Source: an uncultured Oscillospiraceae bacterium (GTDB lineage Bacteria; Bacillota; Clostridia; Oscillospirales; Oscillospiraceae). From it: 25,338 bases of DNA. The notes under the pieces were generated by a model, which was not told the DNA's origin, did not search any database, and worked only from the letters and a program-made list of their open reading frames with translations. Location of the stretch: assembly GCA_934597535.1 (NCBI GenBank), contig CAKTRT010000013.1:1-25338 (forward strand), written 5' to 3'. Positions 16,557-25,338 of this stretch are shown here, piece after piece (position 1 is the first letter of the stretch; every line of letters starts with the position of its first letter). A program made the position numbers and the translations under genes.

Positions 16557-17208
16557 TGCTAAGCAGCGGCGCAGTATCCTAGTCGGAGCTGCCGTTTCCT
16601 AAGAAGGGCCTAAAAATCCTTTAAAGGGCACAACTGTGAAGCCTTTGGTGCCTGCTTCTTACGCCCAGTTTGGGGTGGGTGCTGAAGGGAGGCAAAAGCG
16701 AAAGCTGCGCCTGCAGATCCCGGGCGTCCCCTAATGGCATAGGGGAGCCGACCCTGTTTCTGCGGAGACCTGTTGCTGTGCCGGTGCGGACTCCCATTTT
16801 GGGTATGCGACTCCGGTACGGGACGGGATGTGAACCTGCATTGCGGTGCTACCCGGCTTTATGCCGCGAACGCTGTGTGCAGTGTAGCCTGCCTTGCGTG
16901 GGGGAGGCGGATAGGAGAACAACGTGCAGACTCTGGCCAAGAGCGAGGCACGATCGCTCCTTGAAATCTTTCCTGCAAAAGAGGATAAGAGACGGCGTGA
17001 CTCCGGGGTGGAAATCACCTAGGCTGTCGTAAGGGCAGCAAGAGGGTTACAGTGCGGACTAAGTGGCAATCGGGTACCCCGTATGGTAACAACGGGGCGC
17101 GGCGCCTAAGGGGGAACCGCCTCTATCGGCAACGAGAGGTGCGCTGTGGGGAAAGCCAACCCGACCTATGCCGCAGGATTACCTTTTGCTGTTGCCGTTG
17201 CTTTAGCA
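16557..17208 (+). ncRNA. ole: OLE RNA (ornate large extremophilic RNA)
   Basis: About 650 nt without a convincing reading frame separate a promoter from the oapA gene. The ends pair: GCTAAGCAGCGGC (16558-16570) with GCCGTTGCTTTAGC (17194-17207), one bulge and one G-U pair, closing the whole region. Inside are many local helices, among them TAAGAAG/CTTCTTA (16600-16606 with 16655-16661), TCCCCTA/TAGGGGA (16727-16733 with 16740-16746), GAGCGA/TCGCTC (16941-16959), and hairpins with GNRA tetraloops GAAA (16700-16703), GTAA (17029-17032) and GCAA (17129-17132). OLE RNA is a roughly 600-nt RNA of Firmicutes that binds the membrane protein OapA, forms a membrane-bound ribonucleoprotein and is linked to stress and magnesium responses; it typically precedes oapA and dxs, as here. 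Identification is by context, size and structure, not by covariance search. Confidence 0.88.
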
Positions 17209-17224
17209 CCACTAAAAAATCATC

Positions 17225-17809
17225 ATGCTGGAGAAATTGACCTTGGAAAAAGAAGAAGACCGAAAGCACAAGAAAACCGAAAAGGCGCCGAGTCACGCCC
17301 GCTGGGTCATCCGCGTGTTCCTGATCGCAGTGGCGCTCTCGGCCGCGATGAGCCTGTGCTCCGGTGCAGTGCTCGAGGATGCGGGCTATGTGAGCGCTAC
17401 GCTGATCCTCGCTTTTTTCATCCTGCTCGGCATCGTGTTCGACATCATCGGTGTCGCCGTGACGGCGGCGAACCCGCGCCCGTTCAACTCCATGGCCGCG
17501 CACCGCGTCAAGGGAGCAAAGGAGGCGCTGTATCTGATCCGCAACGCGGAAAAGGTCGCCTCGTTCTGCAACGACGTTGTCGGCGATATCTGCGGTATCG
17601 TCAGCGGCTCCACCGCGACGGTCATCGTCGTGCTGCTGCAGCAGAGCTTCGGCTGGCGCAGCATCGTGGTATCCACCGTGGTCACGGCATTCATTTCAGG
17701 GCTGACGATCGGCGGTAAGGCCATTGGAAAAAAGGTCGCTATGAAGAGAAGCAAGGATGTCATCTATCTGGCGGCCAAGATGCTGTCGGTGCTGCACCTT
17801 GGCAGATAA
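17225..17809 (+). CDS. oapA: OLE RNA-associated membrane protein OapA
   Basis: This is a membrane protein of up to 194 residues encoded directly after the OLE RNA and 14 nt before dxs, the known position of oapA. The N-terminus is short, charged and lysine-rich (EKEEDRKHKKTEK). Hydrophobic helices lie at about 28-49, 57-82, 126-140 and 145-163, and the C-terminus is basic (GKKVAMKRSKD). The middle segment PFNSMAAHRVKGAKEAL...NAEKVASFCNDVVGDICG is strongly patterned and fits my memory of OapA, which is distantly like the DUF21 membrane domain of CNNM/CorC transporters. The ATG at 17225 has no Shine-Dalgarno; the in-frame TTG at 17243 has GGAG 9 nt upstream and may be the real start, which would give 188 residues. 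Known role: binds OLE RNA and brings it to the membrane. Confidence 0.87.
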   Translation: MLEKLTLEKEEDRKHKKTEKAPSHARWVIRVFLIAVALSAAMSLCSGAVLEDAGYVSATLILAFFILLGIVFDIIGVAVTAANPRPFNSMAAHRVKGAKEALYLIRNAEKVASFCNDVVGDICGIVSGSTATVIVVLLQQSFGWRSIVVSTVVTAFISGLTIGGKAIGKKVAMKRSKDVIYLAAKMLSVLHLGR

Positions 17810-17823
17810 AGAAGGAAATACCA

Positions 17824-19671
17824 TTGATTCTTGAAACCATCCACGATCCAAACGATATCAAGTCGCTCAACGACGCGCAGACGCAGCTTCTATGCACAGA
17901 GCTGCGTGAATTTTTGCTGAAGAACGTTTCCGTGACGGGGGGGCATCTTGCCTCCAACCTTGGCGCGGTGGAGCTGACGGTCGCCATTCATCGCGTGTTC
18001 GATACGTCGCGCGACCGGCTGGTGTTCGACGTGGGACACCAGTGCTATACGCACAAGATCCTGACCGGACGCAGAGAGCGGTTTGCAACGCTGCGGCAGT
18101 ACGGCGGCATTTCGGGCTTTCCGAAGCCGCGTGAGAGCGCACATGATGCCTTTATTGCAGGACACGCCTCCAATTCCGTCTCTGTGGCGCTTGGCATGGC
18201 GCGGGCGCGCACACTGCTGCACCAGGACTATTCCGTCCTCGCGCTGATCGGTGACGGCGCGCTTTCCGGCGGCCTTGCCTACGAGGGGCTGAACAATGCC
18301 GGCGCCTCCGGCGAGCCGCTGATCGTTATCCTGAACGACAACGGGATGTCGATCAGCTGCAATGTCGGTGCGATGAGCCAGCATCTGGGAATGCTGCGTA
18401 CAAAGCCGGCGTATTACGAATTTAAGAAGGCGTACCGTGACGCGCTGGAGCGCAGCGCGGTGGGGCGGGCGGTGTACGATTTCAATCATCACCTGAAAAC
18501 GAACCTGAAAAAGGCGCTGCTGCCGAACTCCACGATGTTTGAAGATATGGGGTTTACCTACCTTGGCCCCGTGGACGGGCACAGCGTGGAAAAGCTGACC
18601 AACACGCTGCGCTGGGCAAAGGAGCTGCGCTGTCCGGTCGTGGTGCATGTGCATACGCAAAAGGGTAAAGGCTACGGACCGGCCGAACGTGAGCCGGAGC
18701 GCTACCATGGCGTTGGACCGTTTGATCCGAAGCTTGGCGTGCCCCGCGTGCAGAAAATGGACTTTTCTGCCGTTTTCGGCAATGAGCTATGTGAGATCGC
18801 GCGCGAAGATACGCGCGTCTGTGCCATCACCGCCGCCATGTGCGACGGGACGGGTCTGCATGATTTTTCGGCGCAGTATCCGGACCGGTTTTTCGATGTC
18901 GGTATCGCCGAGGGACATGCCGTTTCGATGGCGGCAGGCATGGCCAAGCAGGGACTCACGCCGGTCGTGGCGATTTATTCAAGCTTTTTGCAGCGCGGGT
19001 ATGACCAGCTTATCCACGATACGGCGCTTTTGGGTCTGCATGTGGTCTTTGCGGTCGATCGCGCCGGCATGGTGGGAGCGGACGGGGAAACGCACCATGG
19101 CATTTTTGATGCGACGTTCCTCTCCGATATCCCCAATATGACGGTGCTGTGCCCGTCGAACTTTGCGGAACTGCGAACCATGCTGCGCCGCGCCATCCAC
19201 GAGATCGACGGCCCTGTGGCCATCCGCTATCCGCGTGGCGGCGAGGGCGCATACAGGGAAAACAGCGGAAATGCAAACATCGTCGTGCTGCGCGAGGGGG
19301 AGGATATCACTCTCTGTGCCTATGGCACGATGATCAACAATGTGCTTGCCGCTGCTGAGCTGCTGGATCGGCAGGGGATCGCCGCGCGTGTTGTGAAGAT
19401 CAATGCGATCTCACCGCTGTATGACAGTGATATGCGCGAGGTCGTCGGCAAAACGCGCGCGCTGCTCGTGGCGGAAGAATGCGCAAGCGTTGGCTGCATG
19501 GGGCAGCGTATGGCTGCGATCCTCGCATGGAACAAAATATCACCCGAGCGGCTGGAGCTGTGCAACCTCGGTAAGACATTTCCGGCACAGGGCTCGGTGG
19601 AGGCGCTTTACCGCGAATTCGGACTGGACGCGGAATCGCTTGCCAAAAAAGCCGCGGAGGTGCTGCGATGA
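17824..19671 (+). CDS. dxs: 1-deoxy-D-xylulose-5-phosphate synthase
   Basis: This 615-residue enzyme condenses pyruvate and glyceraldehyde 3-phosphate to DXP, the first step of the MEP isoprenoid pathway and a precursor source for thiamine and pyridoxal. GGHLASNLGAVELTVAIH and DVGHQCYTHKILTGR begin the TPP domain, IGDGALSGG...NDNGMSIS is the TPP/Mg motif, and HHGIFDATFLSDIPNM and RYPRGG lie in the pyrimidine-binding and C-terminal domains. The start is the TTG at 17824, with AAGGAAA 7 nt upstream; no ATG fits the family N-terminus (ILETIHDPNDIKSL). The stop overlaps the tlyA start (ATGA). It lies directly after oapA, as in other OLE loci. Confidence 0.97.
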   Translation: MILETIHDPNDIKSLNDAQTQLLCTELREFLLKNVSVTGGHLASNLGAVELTVAIHRVFDTSRDRLVFDVGHQCYTHKILTGRRERFATLRQYGGISGFPKPRESAHDAFIAGHASNSVSVALGMARARTLLHQDYSVLALIGDGALSGGLAYEGLNNAGASGEPLIVILNDNGMSISCNVGAMSQHLGMLRTKPAYYEFKKAYRDALERSAVGRAVYDFNHHLKTNLKKALLPNSTMFEDMGFTYLGPVDGHSVEKLTNTLRWAKELRCPVVVHVHTQKGKGYGPAEREPERYHGVGPFDPKLGVPRVQKMDFSAVFGNELCEIAREDTRVCAITAAMCDGTGLHDFSAQYPDRFFDVGIAEGHAVSMAAGMAKQGLTPVVAIYSSFLQRGYDQLIHDTALLGLHVVFAVDRAGMVGADGETHHGIFDATFLSDIPNMTVLCPSNFAELRTMLRRAIHEIDGPVAIRYPRGGEGAYRENSGNANIVVLREGEDITLCAYGTMINNVLAAAELLDRQGIAARVVKINAISPLYDSDMREVVGKTRALLVAEECASVGCMGQRMAAILAWNKISPERLELCNLGKTFPAQGSVEALYREFGLDAESLAKKAAEVLR

Positions 19672-20486
19672 GCAATAAAACAAGGCTGGATGTGCTGCTG
19701 GTGGAGCGCGGGCTGGAGCAGAGCCGCCAACGCGCACAGGCTGTGATCATGAGCGGCGAGGTTTTTGTGAACGGCCAGCGCGTGGATAAGGCAGGCACCG
19801 CCGTCCCGAACGACGCGGAGATCGAGGTGCGCGGGAGTACGCTGCGCTATGTCAGCCGCGGGGGCCTCAAGCTCGAAAAGGCGATCACATCCTTTGGCCT
19901 GGCGCTTGACGGCTGCATCTGCGCCGATATCGGCGCATCGACCGGCGGCTTTACCGACTGCATGCTGCAGAATGGAGCAAAAAAGGTCTACGCTGTGGAT
20001 GTGGGCTATGGTCAGCTCGATTGGAAGTTGCGCTCAGACGACCGCGTTGTGAGCATGGAGCGCACGAACGCGCGCTATCTTGACCATGACCAGATCCCGG
20101 ATGAACTGGATTTTGCCAGCATCGATGTGTCGTTCATCTCACTTTCGCTGATCCTGCCGGCGGTCAGGCGTGTCCTGAAAGAAGGCGGGCACGTAGCCTG
20201 CCTTGTCAAGCCGCAGTTTGAGGCAGGTCGGGAAAAGGTTGGAAAAAAGGGCGTCGTGCGCGACCCTGCCGTGCATCTCGAGGTGCTGGAACACTTCCTT
20301 GTGCATGCAAAGCGATCTGGCTTTACAGTTCTTGATATTACATTTTCTCCGATTCGCGGACCGGAGGGAAATATCGAATACCTTGGCTACCTCGAAAGTG
20401 GAGAGGGCGTCGAGCGGGAGTTTGACCTCAAGGCGCTCGTCGAGCAGTCGCACCAGGCGCTTGACCACGGAAAGGAGGGGGCGTGA
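19668..20486 (+). CDS. tlyA: TlyA-family rRNA 2'-O-methyltransferase / hemolysin-like (S4 + FtsJ domains)
   Basis: This 272-residue protein has an N-terminal S4 RNA-binding domain (RLDVLLVERGLEQSRQRAQA, then GEVFVNGQRVDKAG) and an FtsJ-like SAM-dependent methyltransferase domain with ADIGASTGGFTDCML as motif I and VYAVDVGYGQLDWKLR following. TlyA enzymes 2'-O-methylate 16S and/or 23S rRNA; in Firmicutes the member in the dxs-recN operon is also called YqxC. Length is normal. It overlaps dxs by 4 nt (ATGA) and the nadK frame at its own end, which means tight translational coupling. Substrate position on the rRNA cannot be read from the sequence. Confidence 0.95.
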   Translation: MSNKTRLDVLLVERGLEQSRQRAQAVIMSGEVFVNGQRVDKAGTAVPNDAEIEVRGSTLRYVSRGGLKLEKAITSFGLALDGCICADIGASTGGFTDCMLQNGAKKVYAVDVGYGQLDWKLRSDDRVVSMERTNARYLDHDQIPDELDFASIDVSFISLSLILPAVRRVLKEGGHVACLVKPQFEAGREKVGKKGVVRDPAVHLEVLEHFLVHAKRSGFTVLDITFSPIRGPEGNIEYLGYLESGEGVEREFDLKALVEQSHQALDHGKEGA

Positions 20487-21364
20487 TGCTGAAAAAGGTG
20501 ATCCTGTGCCCCAACCCCTATCGTGATGCGCAGCTGCGCGTGGCCAGAGAAGCCAAGCGCGTGCTTGATGAGGTGAAGTGTCCGAACGTTGTATGCCTGC
20601 CGTTTAAAAATCAGGAACGGCCGGAGGGTTATGGGCTGACGATCGAGCCGCTGCAGCAGGAGCTGCGCGGGGCGGATATGATCATTGCCTTTGGCGGCGA
20701 CGGTACGATCCTGCACCTGTCCAAGACGGCCGCGCACAAGGATATCCCCGTGCTGGGCGTGAATCTTGGCAGTCTCGGCTTCATGGCGGAACTTGAGAGC
20801 CGGGAGCTTGCCCGCCTGCGCGGCCTGTGCGAGGGGAACTACGAGATCGAAAGCCGGATGATGCTCGACGTCAGTGTGCAGCGCGAGGGCCGCACGATCT
20901 ACTCCAATCTCGCCCTCAACGAGGCGCTCATCGCACGCGGAAACGTATCGCGGGTGATCCGGCTGCGTATCGACACAGAGCAGGGGAAGCTTATGGACAT
21001 TGCGGGGGACGGTGTGATCGTCGCAAGCCCGACGGGTTCGACAGCGTACTCGCTTTCTGCGGGCGGGCCAGTCGTGGAGCCGACAGCGCGCAACTTTATC
21101 GTTTCGCCGATCTGCGCGCACAGCGTGCACGCCAATTCCTATGTGCTCTCGCCTGAGCGCGTGATCTCTGTGCAGACGGAAAAAAACGGTTACAAACCGG
21201 TGCTGCTGAGCGTGGACGGCGGGCGGGCGTTTTCTCTGCGCAGCGGCGACAGTGTGGAGGTCCGCCGCTCCAAATTCGACACAAAGCTCGTGCGCCTGGG
21301 CAAACGGAGCTTTTGCGAGATATTACAAAAGAAAATGTTGGGAGGATACAGCGATGAAGAATGA
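20486..21364 (+). CDS. nadK: NAD kinase
   Basis: This 292-residue enzyme phosphorylates NAD to NADP. IIAFGGDGTILHLSK contains the GGDGT motif that binds the diphosphate and carries the catalytic Asp; NLGSLGFMAEL and DGVIVASPTGSTAYSLSAGGP are the next conserved blocks of the family. I chose the ATG at 20486, 8 nt after GGAGG; a GTG at 20483 is an equal-frame alternative. The ATG uses the last base of the tlyA stop (TGATG). The 3' end overlaps argR by 11 nt. nadK in the tlyA-argR-recN operon is common in Clostridia. Confidence 0.97.
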   Translation: MLKKVILCPNPYRDAQLRVAREAKRVLDEVKCPNVVCLPFKNQERPEGYGLTIEPLQQELRGADMIIAFGGDGTILHLSKTAAHKDIPVLGVNLGSLGFMAELESRELARLRGLCEGNYEIESRMMLDVSVQREGRTIYSNLALNEALIARGNVSRVIRLRIDTEQGKLMDIAGDGVIVASPTGSTAYSLSAGGPVVEPTARNFIVSPICAHSVHANSYVLSPERVISVQTEKNGYKPVLLSVDGGRAFSLRSGDSVEVRRSKFDTKLVRLGKRSFCEILQKKMLGGYSDEE

Positions 21365-21821
21365 GAGACAGGACAAGATCCTTACGATCATTGCCGCCGA
21401 AGCGATCGAAACGCAGGAGCAGCTGATCGACCGCCTGCGCGAGGAGGGGATCTCCTGCACGCAGGCAACGATTTCGCGCGATATCAAGCAGCTCCATCTG
21501 ATCAAAGAACCGACCGGCAGCGGCACATACCGCTATGCCGTGTCTGCACAGAAGGTGAAGCTCAATCTGGCTGACCGCTTGCAGACCATCCTGCGCGAGA
21601 GCATCGTTTCGGTGGACTGTGCCCAGAATCTGGTGCTGATCAAAACGATGCCGGGCCTCGGCCCTGCGGCGGGCGCTGCGTTCGATGGGATGGATGTCCC
21701 GTCCAAGGTCGGCACGGTCGCGGGCGATGATACCGTTCTTGTTGTGATGCGCGAGGAGGCCTCTGCGCTTGAGCTGTGCAGCGAGATCGAGGAAATGCGC
21801 CGCCAGCGCCAGCACCGCTGA
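21354..21821 (+). CDS. argR: Arginine repressor
   Basis: This is a 155-residue hexameric regulator that represses arginine synthesis and activates catabolism when arginine is bound. The N-terminal winged helix-turn-helix shows RQDKILTIIAAEAIETQEQL and GISCTQATISRDIKQLHLIK, the ATISRDIK being the family hallmark. The C-terminal oligomerisation and arginine-binding part has GLGPAAGAAFDGMD and VGTVAGDDTVLVV, with the GDD aspartates that bind arginine. The ATG at 21354 follows GGGAGGA by 7 nt and overlaps the end of nadK. The gene is in its usual Firmicutes place before recN. No ARG box is obvious nearby. Confidence 0.96.
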   Translation: MKNERQDKILTIIAAEAIETQEQLIDRLREEGISCTQATISRDIKQLHLIKEPTGSGTYRYAVSAQKVKLNLADRLQTILRESIVSVDCAQNLVLIKTMPGLGPAAGAAFDGMDVPSKVGTVAGDDTVLVVMREEASALELCSEIEEMRRQRQHR

Positions 21822-21824
21822 CCA

Positions 21825-23510
<1,686 letters not shown>

Positions 23511-23564
23511 AGCAATATTACTTTACAGATATTCACCTGAATTGGGTGGAAAAAGGATGGGCTT

Positions 23565-24512
23565 ATGAATGAGTTTGCCGCGCGCATCGAACAGGATTTT
23601 CCGGTGCGCCGCAAGGACAGGGAAAAAACAGAGTTCCGCACGTGGCTTGTCCACACGCTCAGAGAACTGGGCTATACGCCCAAACTCGAGGGCGGAGAGC
23701 ATTCGCTCGCGATCGGCGGCAATATGACGAATGTGGTCGTTGGGGATATAGAAAAGGCGAAGATCGTGCTGGCGGCGCACTACGACACCGGCGTGCGGGA
23801 TGTATTTCCCCCGATGCTCAGCCCTACGCGGCCGGTGAGCTTTCTTTTGTATCAGGCGCTCACGCCCCTGCTTGCGCTGCTTGCGAGCTTTGCGCTCTCG
23901 CTGGCGCTGACTTTTCCTCTCGGCCTGCCGCGCCTGACGTTCCCGCTGTTTTTGATCTTGCTGGCGCTGGCGCTTTTCTATCCGAAATACGGGCCGGATG
24001 AAAGAAAAAACGGCAACGCCAATACCTCGGGCGTTGTGACGCTGCTGGAGGTTGCCAAAACACTGACGCCGCGTTACCGCGGCGAGGTGTGCTTTCTGTT
24101 TCTTGACGGCGGGACGCAGGCTTCCAAGGGAGCCAAAGGGCTGCGGCGCGCCCACCCCTGCCTGAAGAAGAAAACCGTCATTGTGGTCGATTGCGTGGGA
24201 GAAGGAGACGAGCTGCTGATCCTGCCCGGCAGGGCAAGCCGTTGGGACGGCGCGCTGCTCGACGCCTTCAACGACCAGTTCCGCAACAGTGAACGAAAGA
24301 CCTGCTTCCTCAAAACGGACGGGCTGATCTCCTTCCCCTCCGACAACCGTGTATTTTCTCACGGGACGGCCATCTGCGCGTGCCGCAGAGTCGGCGGCTT
24401 TGGCCGCTGTATCACGCCGCGCAGCATGAAGGCGCTTGATGAGGAAAATCTCGCTGTCCTGCGTGACGGTCTTTCGCGGCTCATCATGTATTACCAGCCG
24501 GAAAAGACTTGA
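23565..24512 (+). CDS. Membrane-anchored M28-like protein, probably catalytically dead
   Basis: This 315-residue protein has the fold signature of M28 zinc aminopeptidases but with most active-site residues changed. IVLAAHYDTG (H72, D74) keeps the first metal ligand, and D209 in VVDC keeps another. The block that is usually (G)xNDNxSG reads GNANTSG (150-156), so the bridging Asp is Ala; the usual EExGLxGS block reads DGGTQASKGAKG (181-192), with no Glu pair; the usual HTxxDT reads CITPRSM (282-288). Two hydrophobic helices (about 93-118 and 123-139) are inserted between these blocks, making it a membrane protein. Start: ATG at 23565, after AAAAGGATG. The frame is intact, so it is a maintained pseudo-enzyme or a divergent enzyme, not an obvious pseudogene. 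It follows recN; its stop codon lies in the tyrS promoter. Confidence 0.72.
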   Translation: MNEFAARIEQDFPVRRKDREKTEFRTWLVHTLRELGYTPKLEGGEHSLAIGGNMTNVVVGDIEKAKIVLAAHYDTGVRDVFPPMLSPTRPVSFLLYQALTPLLALLASFALSLALTFPLGLPRLTFPLFLILLALALFYPKYGPDERKNGNANTSGVVTLLEVAKTLTPRYRGEVCFLFLDGGTQASKGAKGLRRAHPCLKKKTVIVVDCVGEGDELLILPGRASRWDGALLDAFNDQFRNSERKTCFLKTDGLISFPSDNRVFSHGTAICACRRVGGFGRCITPRSMKALDEENLAVLRDGLSRLIMYYQPEKT

Positions 24513-24537
24513 CAAGCTGCGGATCATCCGCTACAAT
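24509..24537 (+). promoter_or_regulatory. Sigma-A-type promoter of tyrS
   Basis: TTGACA (24509-24514) and TACAAT (24532-24537) are 17 nt apart. The -35 box contains the stop codon of the upstream M28-like gene. The transcript would start near 24544, just before the T-box leader. Confidence 0.88.
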
Positions 24538-24543
24538 GACTGC

Positions 24544-24816
24544 GTTTACGGCGATGAAGCGGAGAAGTAGGCAACGATTTCCTGCAAAGAGAGCCTTCGG
24601 ACGGTGGAAGAAGGAGAGGGAGCGTGCTGAAATACACCGCGGAGCCGGCGCCCGAACGATGCTTTTCATCCAGTAGGCGCGCCCCGGGAGCGCCCGTTAC
24701 CGCGCGGGAGTGTGGCTGCACTCCATGAGGCCGTCTTTGCGAAAAGGCGGCGAACCAGAGGTGGTACCGCGAAGCTTTTTCGCCCTCTGTCCGGAAAAGG
24801 ACAGAGGGCTTTTTTA
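24544..24816 (+). promoter_or_regulatory. Tyrosine T-box riboswitch
   Basis: This leader senses uncharged tRNA-Tyr and turns on tyrS. Stem I has the usual AGAGAG and GGTGGAAG blocks, and the specifier loop reads GAAATACACC, with the tyrosine codon TAC at 24633-24635 followed by a purine. A stem GGAGTG/CACTCC lies downstream. The T-box sequence GAGGTGGTACCGCG (about 24758-24771) ends the leader; its TGGT would pair with the tRNA acceptor end, the variable base T fitting a discriminator A. CCAGAGG can pair with CCCTCTG to form the antiterminator instead of the terminator at 24782. Confidence 0.95.
24782..24816 (+). terminator. T-box terminator
   Basis: GCCCTCTGTCC (24782-24792) pairs with GGACAGAGGGC (24799-24809) and is followed by a run of T. 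It is the off-state of the T-box before tyrS. Confidence 0.95.
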
Positions 24817-24877
24817 TCGGTGAAAAGGGCTGCGATGTCCGGAATAAAAGAAGAACGAATATAGGAGGAACCAACAA

Positions 24878-25338
24878 ATGGGAATTTATGAAGAGTTGCA
24901 GGCGCGCGGCCTGCTTGCGCAGGTCACGAACGAGGAAGAGATCCGTGAAATGGTCAACGCGGGCAAGGCCAAGTTCTATATCGGCTTTGACTGCACGGCC
25001 GACAGCCTGACGGCCGGTCACTTTATGGCACTGACGCTGATGAAGCGTCTCCAGATGGCGGGCAACCAGCCTGTCGCGCTCATCGGCGGCGGCACGACCA
25101 TGATCGGCGACCCCTCGGGCCGCACGGATATGCGCAAGATGCTCACCAAGGAGGATATTGACCACAACGCAGAGTGCTTCAAGCGCCAGATGGAGCGCTT
25201 CATCGACTTTGGCGAGGGCAAGGCCATCATGGTCAACAACGCTGACTGGCTGCTGAATCTTAACTATATTGAGCTGCTGCGCGAGGTGGGCGCGTGCTTC
25301 TCTGTGAACAATATGCTGCGCGCCAAGTGCTATGAGCA
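24878..25338 (+). CDS. tyrS: Tyrosyl-tRNA synthetase, N-terminal part (3' end outside window)
   Basis: The window holds the first 153 codons of this class I synthetase. [20 protein letters not shown] is the usual TyrRS start, [17 protein letters not shown] has the catalytic HIGH-like motif in its TyrRS form, and [20 protein letters not shown] is the conserved tyrosine and adenylate region. The ATG follows AGGAGGAA by 7 nt. The upstream T-box has a Tyr specifier codon, which agrees with the identity. The KMSKS loop and the anticodon-binding domain lie beyond the end of the window. Confidence 0.97.
   Translation, partial: MGIYEELQARGLLAQVTNEEEIREMVNAGKAKFYIGFDCTADSLTAGHFMALTLMKRLQMAGNQPVALIGGGTTMIGDPSGRTDMRKMLTKEDIDHNAECFKRQMERFIDFGEGKAIMVNNADWLLNLNYIELLREVGACFSVNNMLRAKCYE

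Noticed and set aside
16670..17032. Open frame of 120 codons inside the OLE region
   Set aside because: Cys/Arg-rich product without motifs, no ribosome binding site, and the bases are explained by RNA helices.
17146..17718. Open frame overlapping oapA in another frame
   Set aside because: Arg/Gly-rich product without motifs, while the oapA frame has patterned membrane helices.

Overview
The window looks like chromosomal DNA of a high-GC, endospore-forming member of the Clostridia, probably near the Oscillospiraceae/Ruminococcaceae. The signs are a forespore sigma factor (sigG), a YlmC/YmxH sporulation protein, a tyrosine T-box riboswitch, a DUF4250 protein, and strong AAGGAGG-type ribosome binding sites with sigma-A-type promoters. 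The placement is an inference; no rRNA or tRNA gene is present to confirm it. Gene content is mostly housekeeping.

Left part (1-10340): the 3' end of alaS, a small DUF4250 gene and a HIT-family hydrolase; then an operon of a small XRE regulator, comEC, holA and an RNase M5-like TOPRIM gene; then glnS; then a divergent pair made of a 52-residue protein and a second XRE regulator. Four copies (A-D) of an unusual intergenic repeat lie in this part. Each begins just after a stop codon with a perfect or nearly perfect long hairpin and continues into a GC-rich core whose stems carry compensatory base changes. I do not recognise the family; it behaves like a structured RNA or MITE-like element.

Middle (10343-16445): three minus-strand genes (an FAD-dependent dehydrogenase of the COG2509 type, sigG with a sigma-G-like promoter, and the gltS glutamate symporter), then on the plus strand a ylmC/ymxH gene and the rpsB-tsf operon, which ends in a strong intrinsic terminator.

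Right part (16520-25338): a promoter followed by about 650 nt of non-coding, highly structured sequence closed by a long-range terminal helix, then a four-helix membrane protein gene, then dxs, tlyA, nadK, argR and recN in a tightly overlapping operon. The position directly before oapA-dxs-tlyA-argR-recN, the size and the structure identify the non-coding part as OLE RNA and the membrane protein as its partner OapA. After recN comes a membrane-anchored M28-like protein that has lost most metal ligands, and then tyrS (cut by the window end) behind its own promoter, a T-box leader with a UAC specifier, and a terminator.

The most interesting signals are the OLE RNA/OapA locus, separated here from its usual upstream xse/ispA genes, and the dispersed structured repeat family.
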